DNA of 32,657 bases from JBFXAN01 sp050184225 (GTDB taxonomy: Bacteria > Chloroflexota > Dehalococcoidia > CAUJGQ01), in assembly GCA_050184225.1 (NCBI GenBank), contig JBFXAN010000068.1, forward strand, positions 1-32,657. Reading direction: 5' to 3'. The notes under the pieces were generated by a model, which worked only from the letters and a program-made list of their open reading frames with translations, searched no databases and had not been told where the DNA came from. This document shows positions 21,667 through 29,908 of the stretch, piece by piece. A program made the translations under genes and the position numbers. Numbering within the stretch: position 1 is the stretch's first letter; each line of letters starts with the position of its first letter.

Positions 21667-24615
21667 ATGGCGACTGATGAAGAGGGGAGCGATCAGCCCG
21701 TCGTCGAGATCAGACCGCGCTACTGCGCGGCCTGCGGTGAAGTGTTCACCGATGGCGCCGGCGAGTGTCCGGCCTGCGGCGCACCGTGGTCGCCGCGCTC
21801 CTTCACTGATATCCGCTCGCTCGCCACGCTGCTCACCGAACTGCGCTGGTTGCACGAAGATGGGTTGATCGACAACGCAAGCTACGATGCCGCCCGCACC
21901 CTCTACGAGCGGCGGATGGACAGCCTGCGCACGCGAATCGACCCGGCACAGGCGCGCGGCAGGCAATCACGCTCGCCGGCCGGTCTGCTGCGTCGCGTCC
22001 TCGATCCAAACGCGGCCGATGTCCCGACACCGCCCTCCGTCGCCGCTCCAGTCACACCGTCGCCGCCGCGACCGACGCTCGGCGAGTGGGCGGCGGCACG
22101 GCAGGCCGACATTCTCCTCTATCTCGGCGCGTTCATTCTCTCGATCGCCGCGCTGATCTTCGTCTCCTACCAGGGCGAATCCCTCCCCGGCGGCATCCGA
22201 CTGGCCGTCCTCCTCGTCTACATGACCGCCTTTCTCACGCTGGGGTTGCTCTTGCCCCGTTGGGACCGGGTGCGCGAAGCGGGACCGGTCTTCCTCGCCC
22301 TGGGCGCAATCATGGTGCCGGTCAGCTTCATCGCCCTCCGGGTTCAGGTGCTCGACGGCGATGCCCTGCCGGACGATGTGCTCTGGCTGCTCGGCGCTGC
22401 CGCGACCGCGTCGCTCTATCTCCTGCTGGCAGTTCGTGGATACGGCCGGTGGTACGCCGTGCCCGGCACGCTCGCGCTCGTGGTTGCCTGGGGCGCGCTC
22501 GGTTCCGTGCTCTCACTCCCCGACGAGTGGTTCGGCACGTGGTATGTGGCCGTGGCGGCGGTGGTGATGCTCGTCGTCGAATTTGTGAACGTGCGCCATC
22601 GCGTCTGGATCCAGCGCGGCGCCCTGGCGGTCGCGGCCCTCGGCCTGCTGCTCGCGCACGCCTTCGCCTTGGACGGACGCGGCGCAGCCCTTCCCCTTGC
22701 CTACCTGCTTGCGACCGCGGCGATTGCCGTGACCACGGTTCGGCGGCCGCGCATCTCGGGCTACGCGATGCTTCCACCGCTCGTCGCCATGACAGCACTG
22801 ACCGGTTGGTGGGCGGCATTCGGCCTGGATCCCCGCTGGTGGTGCGTCTTCATCGCCGGTGCGGCGGTCGGGTATGTCGCCGTCGCAGAGCGTGACCCGG
22901 AGCATGCGAAACGATGGCGGATCGTCGCGGCCGGCGTCGCGCTCGTGACGCTGTTCGCCGTCTATGTCTCCGGCGCGGGTGGATGGGAACGGCCGCTGGC
23001 GCTGACGCTGCTACTGGCGGGCGCGGCCTGGTCCGCCCATCGCGGTCGCGCGGTGGAGACGTTTGCCTTGCCCGCGCTCGGCGCCGCCACCGTCGCGGGG
23101 CTGCTGGAGGCGGCGGGGCTTGAGCCGGTTTGGTACTCCTATCCGGCGCTGGCAGCGGCCGTGGCAATGCTCCTATCGAAGTCCTGGTGGTCGCGGCGCG
23201 AGCCATTCAGCCGATTCGGCTGGCCGTATCTCCTCGCGGTCGCGGCGCTCGTACCCGTCGTGTGTATACCGCTCTACGCCGAGGAACCGGCGCACGGCGT
23301 GGTGGGTTTTCTCATCGCCGCTCTGCTCTTCCTTGCCGCCGCGGCGGAAGCGGATGGAGCGCTCACCCGGTTGATGCTCCGCGCGCCGAGCCGCCGGTCT
23401 GTCACGACGGAACGGCAGATCCTCGCGCGGGCGAGCAGTCTCCTGCTCTATATCGCCGCCGGCTACCTCAACGCCCGCCTTGGTCTGGAGGGCGGCGCCC
23501 GTGCCTGGGTGTTCGTCGGGATCGGCGCGGCGATGTGGCTCGGCCTGGCCGTCGCGGGTCGCACCCGCCCGGCGTTGTTCGGCGTTCTCGCGCCGGCCGG
23601 CGGGATGGCGATGACGGTCGCGGCGATGCTGGCCTGGACCGCGCCGGGTCACGCGACGCTGATCCTCGCCGCCGGCACCGCCGGGCCGGCGCTCGCGTTC
23701 GCGGCGGTCCGCCGGCCGCTGCTCTGGGTGATCGCCGTCGCCTTCGCCATCGCCGCCGTGATCGCCGCCTGGGACTGGCGCGGCTTCGAGCCGTCGAACC
23801 TGCCGCTGGCGCTGGCGGCCATTGCCGTCACTCTCGCGGCAGCACTGGCACCACGCCGCACCTACGCAGGCGATGAACGCAGTTGGTCGGTCACACTCCT
23901 CACCTGGGGTCCGTGGCTCGCGGCAATCGCCGCCTCAGCAGCTCTCCTGGCGGAGCGTGGCGCCGGCCTGAGCGCGGATGGATCATTGGCACGGGCTCGG
24001 GAGTGGGCCGTGCTGGCGATCACGGTCACCGGAGCATCCGGCGCCGTGATATTCGAAGGGCTACGCCGTCGTGCCCGTCCGGTAGTGGTCCTCGGCAGCG
24101 CGGGCCTCCTGATCGCCGGCTTGCTTGCCATCGCGATTGCCCAGCCCGAGAACGTGCAGGCGTATACGCTGCCCGTCGGTCTGTATCTGATCGCGCTCGG
24201 ATTCACCTGGCGTCGTTCGCCGGCACTGATCGATCCGCATCTCTACGCGCACGAAGCGGTGATGGTGGCAGGAATGCTGGTGCTGCTCCTGCCCGCGGCG
24301 GAGCAAAGCCTCGCGCCCGGCGGCGGCCGGTTCGGGATCGAGCTGATCGCGGCCGGGCTCATCCTCCTCGCTGCCGGACTGGGGTTCTCGACGCGGTGGT
24401 TGGTGGTGGGCGGCGTCGTCACGCTCACCACGGTAGCGATTCGCTGGCTCTTCGCGGAGAGCGCCGTGCCGTACTGGCTCACGCTCGGCCTGGCGGGGAT
24501 GGCGCTCCTCGGATTCGGCGTGTTGTTGCTCGTCGAGCGGGAACGGTGGGACCGGATTCGGTCACGCGTGCGCCGCTGGTGGACCGACGACCGCGGACCA
24601 ATGTTTGCGCCATAA
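21667..24615 (+). CDS. Large polytopic membrane protein with N-terminal zinc ribbon
   Basis: The 982-residue protein begins with a zinc-ribbon-like Cys4 site (C20, C23, C34, C37: CAAC and CPAC). A short helical segment LLTELRWLHEDGLIDNASYDAARTLYERR follows (about 53-80), then a Pro-rich linker. From about residue 120 to 965 it is almost entirely hydrophobic, with some 25 or more helices. I recall similar proteins in actinobacteria named after SCO7613; their function is unknown. ATG 21667 is preferred over the in-frame TTG at 21643 because GGGGAGG lies 10 bases before it. The gene stands alone, divergent from asd, and ends in a strong hairpin. Confidence 0.8.
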   Translation: MATDEEGSDQPVVEIRPRYCAACGEVFTDGAGECPACGAPWSPRSFTDIRSLATLLTELRWLHEDGLIDNASYDAARTLYERRMDSLRTRIDPAQARGRQSRSPAGLLRRVLDPNAADVPTPPSVAAPVTPSPPRPTLGEWAAARQADILLYLGAFILSIAALIFVSYQGESLPGGIRLAVLLVYMTAFLTLGLLLPRWDRVREAGPVFLALGAIMVPVSFIALRVQVLDGDALPDDVLWLLGAAATASLYLLLAVRGYGRWYAVPGTLALVVAWGALGSVLSLPDEWFGTWYVAVAAVVMLVVEFVNVRHRVWIQRGALAVAALGLLLAHAFALDGRGAALPLAYLLATAAIAVTTVRRPRISGYAMLPPLVAMTALTGWWAAFGLDPRWWCVFIAGAAVGYVAVAERDPEHAKRWRIVAAGVALVTLFAVYVSGAGGWERPLALTLLLAGAAWSAHRGRAVETFALPALGAATVAGLLEAAGLEPVWYSYPALAAAVAMLLSKSWWSRREPFSRFGWPYLLAVAALVPVVCIPLYAEEPAHGVVGFLIAALLFLAAAAEADGALTRLMLRAPSRRSVTTERQILARASSLLLYIAAGYLNARLGLEGGARAWVFVGIGAAMWLGLAVAGRTRPALFGVLAPAGGMAMTVAAMLAWTAPGHATLILAAGTAGPALAFAAVRRPLLWVIAVAFAIAAVIAAWDWRGFEPSNLPLALAAIAVTLAAALAPRRTYAGDERSWSVTLLTWGPWLAAIAASAALLAERGAGLSADGSLARAREWAVLAITVTGASGAVIFEGLRRRARPVVVLGSAGLLIAGLLAIAIAQPENVQAYTLPVGLYLIALGFTWRRSPALIDPHLYAHEAVMVAGMLVLLLPAAEQSLAPGGGRFGIELIAAGLILLAAGLGFSTRWLVVGGVVTLTTVAIRWLFAESAVPYWLTLGLAGMALLGFGVLLLVERERWDRIRSRVRRWWTDDRGPMFAP

Positions 24616-24620
24616 CGTGC

Positions 24621-24654
24621 GGCGGCGGGATTCTCCCCGGAGCATCCCGCCGCC
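24621..24654. terminator. Bidirectional terminator hairpin
   Basis: GGCGGCGGGAT (24621-24631) and ATCCCGCCGCC (24644-24654) form a perfect 11-base stem; CTCC/GGAG can pair inside the loop. It follows the membrane protein stop by 6 bases and faces the convergent HiPIP-like gene. No T run follows. Confidence 0.65.
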
Positions 24655-24707
24655 GGCCAACGTATCGAACGTCCTTCAATCCGCGATCGGGTCAGGCCCC
24701 GCCACAG

Positions 24708-24950
24708 CTACCCAGTCGCCGCGCCCGCGCGCTCCTTCGCTGTCTTGGCATCCGGCTCCCACAGCTTGCACCACCAGACGGCCCCGACGACCATATCCAC
24801 TTCGCGATGGGCGCAATAGCCCATGCCGCGATCCGTTTCACCCATGACCTTGTAGAACTTGCAATTATCGCATCGGTCGTCGTTCGTGCTCTCGGACCAG
24901 AGATCGACCTCGACCATGCGAGTGGTGAGATCCTTCACCGATTGCGCCAT
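24708..24950 (-). CDS. HiPIP-like four-cysteine iron-sulfur protein
   Basis: The 80-residue protein has Cys27, Cys30, Cys46 and Cys61, spaced C-x2-C-x15-C-x14-C. The aromatic contexts CDNCKFYK, GMGYCAHRE and WWCKLWEP closely resemble the cluster-binding pattern of high-potential iron-sulfur proteins (C-x2-C, about 14-15, C, 13-14, GWC). No signal peptide is visible, whereas most HiPIPs are exported, so it may be cytoplasmic or a zinc protein with the same spacing. GGAGGAG lies 6 bases before the ATG. It is probably monocistronic; the DUF4436-like gene upstream ends 165 bases before it. Confidence 0.65.
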   Translation of the reverse strand: MAQSVKDLTTRMVEVDLWSESTNDDRCDNCKFYKVMGETDRGMGYCAHREVDMVVGAVWWCKLWEPDAKTAKERAGAATG

Positions 24951-25115
24951 GACGTCTCCTCCTTGCTCAACCGAAGATTCGTACGCCCGTCAGGACGAGC
25001 AACCGACGACGGCGACCAGCCGCTGCCTGCGTGATGTCACTGTACACCGGTCGCAACGGTCACGATGAGGGTATGTGGACGCAATCATGCGCGGTTATGA
25101 TCGCCGGCCGTTTCG

Positions 25116-26159
25116 TCAGGGGATCGTGACCCGTTCGTCGTCGGGAACGTTATCCGGCGTACGCACCGGGGGCGAAGGCGCTGCCGGTGGTAGTGGCTTT
25201 CCAAGAATCCAGGGCAGGCGGATGGCGCTCGACTGCTCGAGCAGGTAGAGCGTTCGCACGGTGATCGTGACGAGCAGGAAGAGGATCACGACCGACAGCC
25301 CCAGGTCGACGGCGGTCAGACCAGGAAGGGCGGAACCGAGCATGATCGAACGAATGCCCCAGACGCCGAGCACCAGCGCCCCAGAGTTGATGATCAATTG
25401 ATCGAGCGGCCGCATGAAGACGGCATACGCGGCGGCGGCGCTCACCAGCATCACCAGCAGGATCGTGAGTACCTTCAGGTACAGCGGCCGTTCAAACTCG
25501 AGCAACTGGACGACGGCATACGGCTCATCATTGCCGGCATCGTCGAGGGTCGCCGGGTCGATCGGCTGCGGTGGGTTCATCTTGATCCGGGGGATGCGGC
25601 CCTGGATCGTCACGGAGACGTACTCTCGTGCCTCCTCAGCGGTGAGCGTTTGCTTCGTGCCATCAGAGTGGATCCGTTCCACCACAATGCCGATGCCCAG
25701 GCGGTACAAGTCGAACGGATACCGGATCGGGTCACCATAGATCGGCAGGCTGATCGTCTGTGTCACGTCGCGCGCGTTCGACGGCAGTGTCACGGTCTGC
25801 GTTGAGGGACGTTCGACACTCTTGCCGGACGTATCGCCGTAGACCGAGACGAAGAGAAACTGATCACCCCAGGGGCATTGCCCCTTACAGGACTGATTCG
25901 TGGAGACGCGGATCGACGCGGTGCCATCCCAATCGTTGACCGTCACCACCTGCAGATTGATGGTCGTGGAGACCGCCAGTCCCGGGCTGGGAGGATCGAT
26001 CTCGAAGACCTTGGCCGACTGATCGAGCGCGTCGGCAAAGACGCTGGTGATCGCGAATGGCAGCAGTGCGAGGATGCACAGCAACAGCGCCGCCACGGTA
26101 AAGTAGGCGACGGTGCTCCGCTTCTTGACGGTCGGTTTGGTATCGGAGGACTGAACCAT
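25116..26159 (-). CDS. DUF4436-like membrane protein
   Basis: The 347-residue protein has one N-terminal membrane helix (about 17-40, STVAYFTVAALLLCILALLP). A predicted extracytoplasmic beta-rich domain follows (about 45-225), holding CKGQCPWGDQ, a VSVYGD segment and PFDLYRLGIGI. Three C-terminal helices lie at about 230-330, then a Pro-rich tail. The layout and the PFDLY motif recall DUF4436 proteins of unknown function; that assignment is tentative. ATG 26159 is chosen; the open frame also has a TTG at 26186. No clear ribosome binding site is seen. A perfect TATAAT on the minus strand at 26285-26290 could serve as its -10. It is divergent from the LuxR-type regulator gene. Confidence 0.7.
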   Translation of the reverse strand: MVQSSDTKPTVKKRSTVAYFTVAALLLCILALLPFAITSVFADALDQSAKVFEIDPPSPGLAVSTTINLQVVTVNDWDGTASIRVSTNQSCKGQCPWGDQFLFVSVYGDTSGKSVERPSTQTVTLPSNARDVTQTISLPIYGDPIRYPFDLYRLGIGIVVERIHSDGTKQTLTAEEAREYVSVTIQGRIPRIKMNPPQPIDPATLDDAGNDEPYAVVQLLEFERPLYLKVLTILLVMLVSAAAAYAVFMRPLDQLIINSGALVLGVWGIRSIMLGSALPGLTAVDLGLSVVILFLLVTITVRTLYLLEQSSAIRLPWILGKPLPPAAPSPPVRTPDNVPDDERVTIP

Positions 26160-26283
26160 CGCGCTTTGTCCAGGTGCGGACCGCAACGCAGCATATCGGC
26201 GGCTTTGCAGCAGATGATACAGCTTTGCAATGTTTCTCGGAACGGACTTTCCGTTTCGATCGCTGTAGGATAGACCGATATCG

Positions 26284-26290
26284 TATTATA
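26284..26290. promoter_or_regulatory. Overlapping -10-like hexamers in the divergent region
   Basis: TATTAT on the plus strand (26284-26289) and TATAAT on the minus strand (26290-26285) overlap in an otherwise GC-rich region. They could serve the regulator (+) and the DUF4436-like gene (-). No matching -35 element is convincing on either side. Confidence 0.4.
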
Positions 26291-26330
26291 GCGTCTCCGT
26301 TGGACGCCGTTGGTTCCGGAGGGGACGATT

Positions 26331-29300
26331 GTGCCATCTTCGAGCGTGTGGCTCGACGCCAGACACAGCCGGCCGCCGTTCGTCGGGCGAGATGAGGAAA
26401 TGGCCGCCCTGCGGACACGTCTCGCCGATGCGCGGCTGGGGGCCGGCGGCGTGATCGTGATCGCGGGCGAGCCGGGCATTGGCAAGACTCGTCTCGTCGC
26501 CGAGCTGGCGGCGTGGGCACAGAACGACGGGTGGCAGTTGCTCAGCGGCCGTGCGCATCAAGCGGATGGGCTGCCGCCGTACCTGCCGTTCATCGAAGCG
26601 CTGCGCAACTATGTCCGCGACACCGATCCGACGCGACTTGAACATCAACTGGGCACCGGCGCGGCGCCCGTGGCGATGATCGTGCCCGATCTGCGCACGA
26701 CGCTGCCGCACCTGCCCGACCAGCCGTTGCCCAGCGTCGATACCGAACGCTACGTCCTGTTCGAAGGCATCGCCGACTTCCTGATCGCGATCGCGCGATC
26801 GGATCGGGCCGGCGCTCGCCGAACGCATGGCAGCGCGGAGCCGGATATGGCGCCGGTTCGAGAACCGGCAGATGAGAACGCTCCCCAGGGACTGCTCTTC
26901 ATCCTCGATGATCTGCACTGGGCCGATGTCTCCTCGGTGCAACTCCTGTTGCACCTGTCGCGCCGGCTGACGTCGCAACCGGTGCTGCTGCTCGGCACCT
27001 ATCGAGACATCGAGGTCGGCCGCGGTCACCCGATCGGCGACGTCCTCACGGAGCTGGTGCGCACACCGTCCGGCGATCAGGTGACGCTGCACGGCCTGCG
27101 GCCGGCCGACGTCGCCCGATTCATCGAGTTGACGGCCGATGTAAAGCCCTCCCCAGCGCTGGTGGAAACCGTCTACCAGGAGACGGAAGGCAATCCGCTT
27201 TTTGTCGTCGAGCTCGTGCGGCTGCTGGTCGCGGAAGGACGGCTGGACACCTCATCGGACCGTGCGTGGCGTCTCACCATCCCGCGGAGCGTGCAGCAGG
27301 TGATCGGCCGCCGGCTCGATCGACTGTCGGCAGACTGCGATCAGGTCCTCACGCTGGCGGCGGTGATCGGGCGGGAATTCTCGCTGCTGGTGCTGCAGCA
27401 GGCCGGCGACGTCCGCGGCGAGGGGCTCCTTGCCGCGCTGGACGAGGCGGAAGCGGCGCACGTGATCACGCCCGTTCCCGGCGTTCCCGGCCGCTCCAGC
27501 TTCTCGCATCCGCTGATCCGCGAGACGCTCTACGCGCAGATCCTCAGCAGCCGCCGGCTCCGCCTGCACCGGCGGATCGGCGAGACGCTGGAGCGGATGT
27601 CGCCGGCGTCGGAGGCGCCCCTCGCCGAGCTGGCGTATCACTTCTTTCAGTCGGCGCCGGCCGGCGATGCGGGCAAGGCGATCGACTATGCGCGGCGCGC
27701 GGGCGATGCTTCGATGGCGGTGTTCGCCTACGAAGAGGCGGCCCGCCTCTACCTCTCGGCCTTGCAGGCGCTGACGCTGCAAGACCCCGACGAGGGGGCG
27801 CGATGCGGCCTGCTGCTCGCGCTCGCCGAATCGCAGACGCGGTCGGGCGAGACGGCCGCCGCGAAGGAAACCTTTGTCCAGGTAGCTGCGCTGGCCCATA
27901 CGCTGGGACTGGCAGCGCTGCAGGCACGCGCCGCGCTCGGATACGGCGGCTATCGAGGCCAGCCCGGTCGGGTAGATACCGTCTTTGTCGGCCTGGCCGA
28001 GGAGGCGCTGACGGCGCTCGGCGACGAAGTCAGCGGCCTGCGCGCGCGGCTGCTTGCGCGGCTGGCGATGGAGCTCGCCTCCGGCTTCGACTTCGAACGC
28101 TGCGACGCCCTCAGCGAGGAGGCGGTCGACGTTGCCCGGCGAAGCGGCGACCTCGCCGCCCGCGCGGCGACGCTCGTCGGCCGGCACTACGCCACCCACA
28201 ACCCGGACAATCTGCCGGAGCGGCTGGCGATCGGCGCGGAGTTGATCGCGCTGGCCGAGGAGGCGGGCGACCATGAAGTCGCGCTCCAGGGCTACTATCT
28301 CCGCGTGATCGATGCCCTCGAGGCAGCAGACATCGCCACGGTCGATGCGGCGGTCGACGCTCATGCCCGCCTTGCCGCCGAAGTGCGACAGCCGCTGTAT
28401 CAATGGCGCACCGATCTGGACCGATCGATGCAGGCCGCCTGCGAAGGTCGGTTCGCCGACGGCGCCGCTCTCGCTCAGCGTGCCTTTGCGATCGCGGGCC
28501 GCGCGCAACTGGCCAACGGCCTGCCCGCGCTCGGCACCCAGATGCTGGCGATGGGAATCCACACCGGCGCCGGCCTGGAAACGCTCGAACCGGGTTGGCG
28601 TAGCTTTGTCGACCGATTTCCGGCGATGACGGTCTATCGTTGCGGCCTGATGCTGCTCTACCTCTACCTCGACCGGCTGGACGAAGCGCGCGATCACTTC
28701 GAGATCGTCGCTGCCGCCGGGTTGGAGCGGGTGCCGCGAGACTCAAGCTTTTTCGCCGCGATCGCCAGTCTCATCGAAGTCTGTGTTGCGCTTGATGACA
28801 CGGCGCGCGCCGCCGTCCTCTACGACATCCTCGTTCCCTACGAGGCGCGGGCCGTGGCGACCGATGCGGCGCTCGCCTGTCTCGGCGCGGTCGCCGAATA
28901 TCTCGGCATGCTGGCGACGACCCTCGGCCGGTGGGATACCGCCGAACGCCACTTCCGCGACGCGCTCGCGATCAACACCAGGTTGCGCGCTCGTCCCCAT
29001 GTCCTCCGCACGCGGCTCCATCACGCGGCAATGCTGCTCCGTCGGGGCGCTCCTGACGACATCGTCCGCGCGGGCCGCCTGCTCCGCGATGGTGCGCCGG
29101 CCGCGCGCGAGCTTGGGCTGACATTTATCGTGCAGAAGACCGCGAGTCTTCTCGAACAGATCGAACGGCCCGGTATTGCGCGCCGGCCACCACTGCCCGA
29201 TGGTCTGACGGATCGCGAGGTCGAGGTGCTCCGCCTGCTCGCGGCCGGCCAGACCAACCGGGAAATCGCCGGCACCCTCGTCCTGAGCGCGCGCACCGTG

Positions 29301-29411
29301 GACCACCACATCGCCAATATCTACCGCAAGATCAACGCCCGCCGCCGCGCCGATGCCGCCGCCTACGCGCAGCGGGTTGGCCTGGCGCCCGCCACACTCC
29401 CCGACGCATAG
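26331..29411 (+). CDS. AAA-type ATPase/LuxR family (LAL) transcriptional regulator
   Basis: The 1026-residue protein starts with FVGRDEEMAALRTRL and Walker A GEPGIGKT (46-53), then Walker B LLFILDDLHWAD (188-199) and the GTYRD sensor region. A long helical TPR-like middle follows (about 450-900). The C-terminal LuxR HTH is LTDREVEVLRLLAAGQTNREIA...SARTVDHHIANIYRKI in the last 70 residues. This is the MalT/LAL plan: ATP and ligand binding license DNA binding. The GTG at 26331 is preferred over the in-frame TTG at 26310 since GGAGGGG lies 6 bases before it. A polar, probably disordered loop (about 157-186) interrupts the region before Walker B. The next two genes may be its targets, as may the divergent DUF4436-like gene. 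Confidence 0.93.
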   Translation: MPSSSVWLDARHSRPPFVGRDEEMAALRTRLADARLGAGGVIVIAGEPGIGKTRLVAELAAWAQNDGWQLLSGRAHQADGLPPYLPFIEALRNYVRDTDPTRLEHQLGTGAAPVAMIVPDLRTTLPHLPDQPLPSVDTERYVLFEGIADFLIAIARSDRAGARRTHGSAEPDMAPVREPADENAPQGLLFILDDLHWADVSSVQLLLHLSRRLTSQPVLLLGTYRDIEVGRGHPIGDVLTELVRTPSGDQVTLHGLRPADVARFIELTADVKPSPALVETVYQETEGNPLFVVELVRLLVAEGRLDTSSDRAWRLTIPRSVQQVIGRRLDRLSADCDQVLTLAAVIGREFSLLVLQQAGDVRGEGLLAALDEAEAAHVITPVPGVPGRSSFSHPLIRETLYAQILSSRRLRLHRRIGETLERMSPASEAPLAELAYHFFQSAPAGDAGKAIDYARRAGDASMAVFAYEEAARLYLSALQALTLQDPDEGARCGLLLALAESQTRSGETAAAKETFVQVAALAHTLGLAALQARAALGYGGYRGQPGRVDTVFVGLAEEALTALGDEVSGLRARLLARLAMELASGFDFERCDALSEEAVDVARRSGDLAARAATLVGRHYATHNPDNLPERLAIGAELIALAEEAGDHEVALQGYYLRVIDALEAADIATVDAAVDAHARLAAEVRQPLYQWRTDLDRSMQAACEGRFADGAALAQRAFAIAGRAQLANGLPALGTQMLAMGIHTGAGLETLEPGWRSFVDRFPAMTVYRCGLMLLYLYLDRLDEARDHFEIVAAAGLERVPRDSSFFAAIASLIEVCVALDDTARAAVLYDILVPYEARAVATDAALACLGAVAEYLGMLATTLGRWDTAERHFRDALAINTRLRARPHVLRTRLHHAAMLLRRGAPDDIVRAGRLLRDGAPAARELGLTFIVQKTASLLEQIERPGIARRPPLPDGLTDREVEVLRLLAAGQTNREIAGTLVLSARTVDHHIANIYRKINARRRADAAAYAQRVGLAPATLPDA

Positions 29412-29560
29412 GCAGATCTACCTACGGTGTTCGATCGCTCCATTCAATCGCCCGGTCGCAAAATGGGCGAGTTACACGATTCCCGCTGGCCTCCGGTGGC
29501 CTAGAGTTCAGGCGAGCAGCGGCCGGTCTCCGACGGCCGGCGGGCGCAAGGAGGTGTGCG

Positions 29561-29908
29561 ATGGCAGATGAGCAGCGGGAGCGTCCCGCGTTGCGGCTGG
29601 AAGGAATCGTTCTGTGCGACGGCGACGGCGCGCTGTACGAGGTGCCCTACCTCGTGATCGAGCGATACCGCGTCTCCACGGACCGGGAGAAGGAGCTGAC
29701 GATCGCGCTCGCGGATGAGCGCGCGATGTCCGGCGACCGTGGCGGCGAGGCCGATGGTGGACCATGGGCTGTGCGCGGAGGCATCTACGCCTCCGCCTCC
29801 GCTTCCGACGCCACGGCTGCCGGCCGCTTCCCCGATCCGGACCAGTATGTCCGCGCCTTCGACGCGACCCGCCATACCCCCATCCTTCGATGTGTGGTGC
29901 GACGATGA
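29561..29908 (+). CDS. Small hypothetical protein coupled to the Ig-repeat gene
   Basis: The 115-residue protein has a structured N-terminal half (LRLEGIVLCDGDGALYEVPYLVIERYRVS, then a charged helix through about 55). The middle is Gly/Ala/Ser-rich, and the C-terminal segment reads FPDPDQYVRAFDATRHTPILRCVV. I do not recognise a family; there is no signal peptide or membrane span. GGAGGTG lies 5 bases before the ATG, a near-ideal ribosome binding site. Its TGA overlaps the ATG of the Ig-repeat gene (ATGA), so the two are made together. The 149 bases between the regulator and this gene show no clear promoter. Confidence 0.7.
   Translation: MADEQRERPALRLEGIVLCDGDGALYEVPYLVIERYRVSTDREKELTIALADERAMSGDRGGEADGGPWAVRGGIYASASASDATAAGRFPDPDQYVRAFDATRHTPILRCVVRR

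Noticed and set aside
27252..28697. 481-codon open frame on the minus strand
   Set aside because: It lies wholly opposite the LuxR-type regulator, has composition typical of an antisense frame in GC-rich DNA and shows no family motif.
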